Source of the DNA: Nevskiales bacterium
GTDB lineage: Bacteria; Pseudomonadota; Gammaproteobacteria; Steroidobacterales; GCA-2729495
NCBI GenBank assembly: GCA_011526045.1
Contig: WYBE01000005.1
Coordinates: 1 to 32,854, forward strand
Direction of reading: 5' to 3'
DNA: 32,854 nucleotides
Part shown: one piece after another, positions 31,074 to 32,854 of the stretch
Layout: the number at the start of each line of letters is the position of its first letter
Position numbering within the stretch: the stretch's first letter is position 1
Translations under genes and position numbers: made by a program
The notes under the pieces: model-generated
What the model was told of the DNA's origin: nothing
Databases searched by the model: none
The model's input: only the letters and a program-made list of their open reading frames with translations

Positions 31074-32453
31074 TCATCCCGCGCGGCCGAGCGTGCTCCG
31101 CTGGCGCGAGTAGCCGAAATAGATGACCAGCCCGACAACGAGCCAAACCGCGAACCGCACCCAGGTCGCCAGCGGCAGGAATGCCATCAGCCCGAGGCAG
31201 CTCAGGATGCCGAGCACCGGGACGAGGTCGCCGCCGGGCACCCGGTAGGGGCGGGGCAGGTCCGGGTAATGGCGGCGCAGGACGATCACGCCGCCGCACA
31301 CGAAGACGAATGCGAACAGAGTGCCGATGTTGACGATCTCGGCGATGATCGTGAGCGGCATGAAGCCGGCCGAAAGCGCCATGGCAGCGCCGCAGATGAA
31401 GATCGATTTCATCGGAGTGCGCCGTTGGGCATGCACCTGGGCGAACGCCGGGGAGATCAGCCCGTCGCGAGCCATCGCCAGGAAGATCCGCGTCTGGCCG
31501 TAGTACTGCACCAGCATGACGGAAGTCAGGCCGGCGATGGCGCCGGCCGCCACCACGGCGCCACCCCAGCGCACGCCTGCGTTGAGCAGTGCGTCGGCGA
31601 CCGGGGAGGCGACATTGAGCGTCTGGTAGGGCGCGATCGCGGTGAGCAGGCCCGCCACCACGATATATATGAGTGTGCAGATCACCAGCGAACTCAGGAT
31701 GGCGATCGGCATGTCGCGACCGGGGTTGCGGGCTTCCTCGCCGGCGGTGGAAATGGCATCGAAGCCGATGTAGGCGAAGAAGATCAGGCTGGCGCCGCCG
31801 AAAATGCCGGAAACGCCGAACGGCAGGAAGGGCTGCCAGTTGGCGGGCTCGATGTGCGGAACGGCGGCGACGATGAAGACGATGATGGCGCCGACCTTGA
31901 TGAATGCGATGGCGTTGTTCACGCGGGCGCTGTCCTTGACGCCTGCGGTCAGCAGGAAGCCGAGCGCCACGATGATGAGCAGCGCCGGCAGGTTCACGAT
32001 GCCGCCCTCCACCGGCGGGTGCATGAGCGCATCGGGTAAGGACAACCCGGCTGCCGCCAGCACGTTGCCGACGTAGCCGGACCAGGCGACTGCCACCGCG
32101 GAGACGGAGGCGCCGTACTCGAGGATCAGGTTCCAGCCGACCAGCCACGCGACCAGCTCGCCGAAACTGTTGTACGCATAGCTGTAGGCGCTGCCGGCGC
32201 CGCCGAGCATGCTGGCGAGCTCCGCGTAAGCGAGCGCGGTGAAGCCGCAGGCGAGGCCCGCGACGACGTAGGACAGCACGATGCCGGGCCCGGCTCGGGT
32301 GGCGGCCGCGATTCCGGTCAGCACGAAGATGCCGGCGCCAATGATCGAGCCGATACCGAGCAGGGTCAGGTCGAATGCGCTAAGGCTGCGGTGCAGGCCC
32401 GTATCGCGATGCGGGTTCGTATCCACCGGGCGGCGGCGAAACATCGAATTCAT
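31074..32453 (-). CDS. APC-family amino acid permease (CAT/YfnA-like)
   Basis: This 459-residue inner-membrane transporter has about 12 hydrophobic helices and family signatures: 'LTLLGIGSIIGAGIFVLTGIAA' (helix 1 substrate-binding break), 'PGIVLSYVVAGLACGFTALAYAELASMLGGAGSAYSY', 'FFAYIGFDAISTAGEEARNPGRDMPIAI' (helix 6) and 'SVMLVQYYGQTRIFLAMARDGLIS'. It would import amino acids, possibly cationic ones, by proton symport. The ATG at 32453 has a GGGGGAG site upstream and a hairpin in its leader. It stands alone. The substrate cannot be fixed from the sequence. Confidence 0.92.
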   Translation of the reverse strand: MNSMFRRRPVDTNPHRDTGLHRSLSAFDLTLLGIGSIIGAGIFVLTGIAAATRAGPGIVLSYVVAGLACGFTALAYAELASMLGGAGSAYSYAYNSFGELVAWLVGWNLILEYGASVSAVAVAWSGYVGNVLAAAGLSLPDALMHPPVEGGIVNLPALLIIVALGFLLTAGVKDSARVNNAIAFIKVGAIIVFIVAAVPHIEPANWQPFLPFGVSGIFGGASLIFFAYIGFDAISTAGEEARNPGRDMPIAILSSLVICTLIYIVVAGLLTAIAPYQTLNVASPVADALLNAGVRWGGAVVAAGAIAGLTSVMLVQYYGQTRIFLAMARDGLISPAFAQVHAQRRTPMKSIFICGAAMALSAGFMPLTIIAEIVNIGTLFAFVFVCGGVIVLRRHYPDLPRPYRVPGGDLVPVLGILSCLGLMAFLPLATWVRFAVWLVVGLVIYFGYSRQRSTLGRAG

Positions 32454-32468
32454 GCGGCTCCCCCAATC

Positions 32469-32505
32469 CGGGGATACCGATCCCCGTTACGCCGCGCACA
32501 GTGTA
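32469..32505 (-). promoter_or_regulatory. Leader hairpin and -10 of the permease gene
   Basis: CGGGGAT-ACCG-ATCCCCG (32469-32486) is a 7-bp perfect hairpin in the 5' leader of the permease, ending 16 nt before the start codon. A TACACT -10-like box lies at 32500-32505 (minus strand), leaving a leader of about 40 nt. The hairpin could control access to the ribosome-binding site. Confidence 0.45.
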
Positions 32506-32854
32506 CTCAATTGCCGGGCGGAGGTTTCATGCCGGGCGCCGCCCGCTCGCGGTGCCGTGGACGGGCAGGAGCTCGAAAAGGAACGGGTTCCTCCTGTGTC
32601 CTCATGCGGAACCAGCGCATCGACTCCGTAGCGACGGCACCCCGTCCCCGCCGATCGGCGCAGCACCAGAAAAAAGGGTTCTTCGCCGATCTGCGGGCAT
32701 GCAGCGGCTCGCTGGTGGACGATGCGGTGGTCGTGCCCCCGGCGCGTGCCGCTCCTCGCACGTCCCTGTGCTCGTCGCTATGAGTTCCGCCGGTTGCTGC
32801 CCTCCTGGCAACCGGCTCCACACATGCCCGCGCCGGGGCCGTGACCACCGCTGC
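32506..32854. other. Gene-free stretch with several hairpins
   Basis: No believable reading frame is seen here; the possible ones are short and Arg/Pro-rich with no family pattern. Two dyads stand out: GATCGGCG/CGCCGATC (32653-32660 and 32684-32691), with a loop holding a six-A run, and a 9-bp perfect stem GCCGGTTGC/GCAACCGGC (32789-32797 and 32808-32816). Signature sequences of 6S, SRP, tmRNA or RNase P RNA were not found. It may contain a structured RNA or just the edge of the next gene's control region. Confidence 0.4.

Noticed and set aside
32507..32848. A 113-codon frame on the minus strand at the window edge
   Set aside because: It is Arg/Pro-rich with no family likeness, and it covers the permease promoter.
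32506..32854. 6S RNA, SRP RNA, tmRNA or RNase P RNA in the gene-free edge
   Set aside because: I compared by eye with their conserved segments and found none, on either strand.

Overview
The window is a piece of a GC-rich proteobacterial chromosome, most likely from a gammaproteobacterium of the Xanthomonadales/Nevskiales/Steroidobacter type. This rests on the very high third-position GC, the dispersed 'GGAGCGGC..AAGCCGCGAC' REP-like repeats, a sterol-group style TonB-dependent receptor, a VPLPA-type C-terminal sorting signal, an NsrR/quinol NO-reductase pair and LapG-type periplasmic proteolysis. The placement is inference; no rRNA or tRNA is present. I see no phage, insertion sequence or CRISPR array.

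Layout. 1-345: REP-like repeat cluster with a 12-bp tandem array. 364-2633: MazG-type pyrophosphohydrolase, then a lipoprotein/UPF0114/luciferase-like operon. 2645-5801: a MerR regulator and a nitrilase-like/unknown/DoxX operon. 5898-9763: phosphatase-like protein, orphan CbiM-like permease, MsrB, DsbA-like and thioredoxin-like proteins, rhomboid protease. 9837-16426: a divergent metal-export locus, with a ZntA-type P-type ATPase on one side and a two-gene CydDC-like ABC exporter on the other. 16579-18942: TonB-dependent receptor. 19013-21821: NsrR and quinol-dependent NO reductase. 22054-22812: a second MerR regulator. 22900-27758: L,D-transpeptidase, VPLPA-anchored cohesin-like protein, TbpB-like secreted protein and Slam-like outer-membrane protein. 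27820-30533: LapG-like protease and a membrane sensor with a degenerate HD-GYP domain. 30570-32453: cupin and amino-acid permease. 32487-32854: no convincing gene, but several hairpins.

How the parts fit. The strongest signal is a regulon that can be read directly in the DNA. Three copies of a 22-bp dyad (arms ACCTTGAA/TTCAAGGT, 6-bp centre) lie at 12705-12726, 12747-12768 and 22885-22906. The first two sit exactly in the 20-bp spacers of two divergent promoters, one for the ATPase and one for the ABC exporter, which is the classic MerR activation geometry. The third lies over the probable -35 of the MerR gene at 22054-22812, as expected for autorepression. This predicts one metal- or thiol-stress regulon joining a Zn/Cd/Pb-type ATPase to a CydDC-like (thiol-exporting family) ABC transporter. 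The ATPase is itself odd: a His-rich stretch of about 160 residues is inserted into its actuator domain, followed by an in-frame 75-bp REP hairpin.

Other points of interest are the LapG protease paired with a pseudo-HD-GYP sensor instead of LapD, a probable Slam/TbpB-like secretion pair, a nitrilase-fold protein lacking the catalytic cysteine, and a series of genes whose -10 boxes lie 6-9 nt before the start codon, suggesting leaderless mRNAs.
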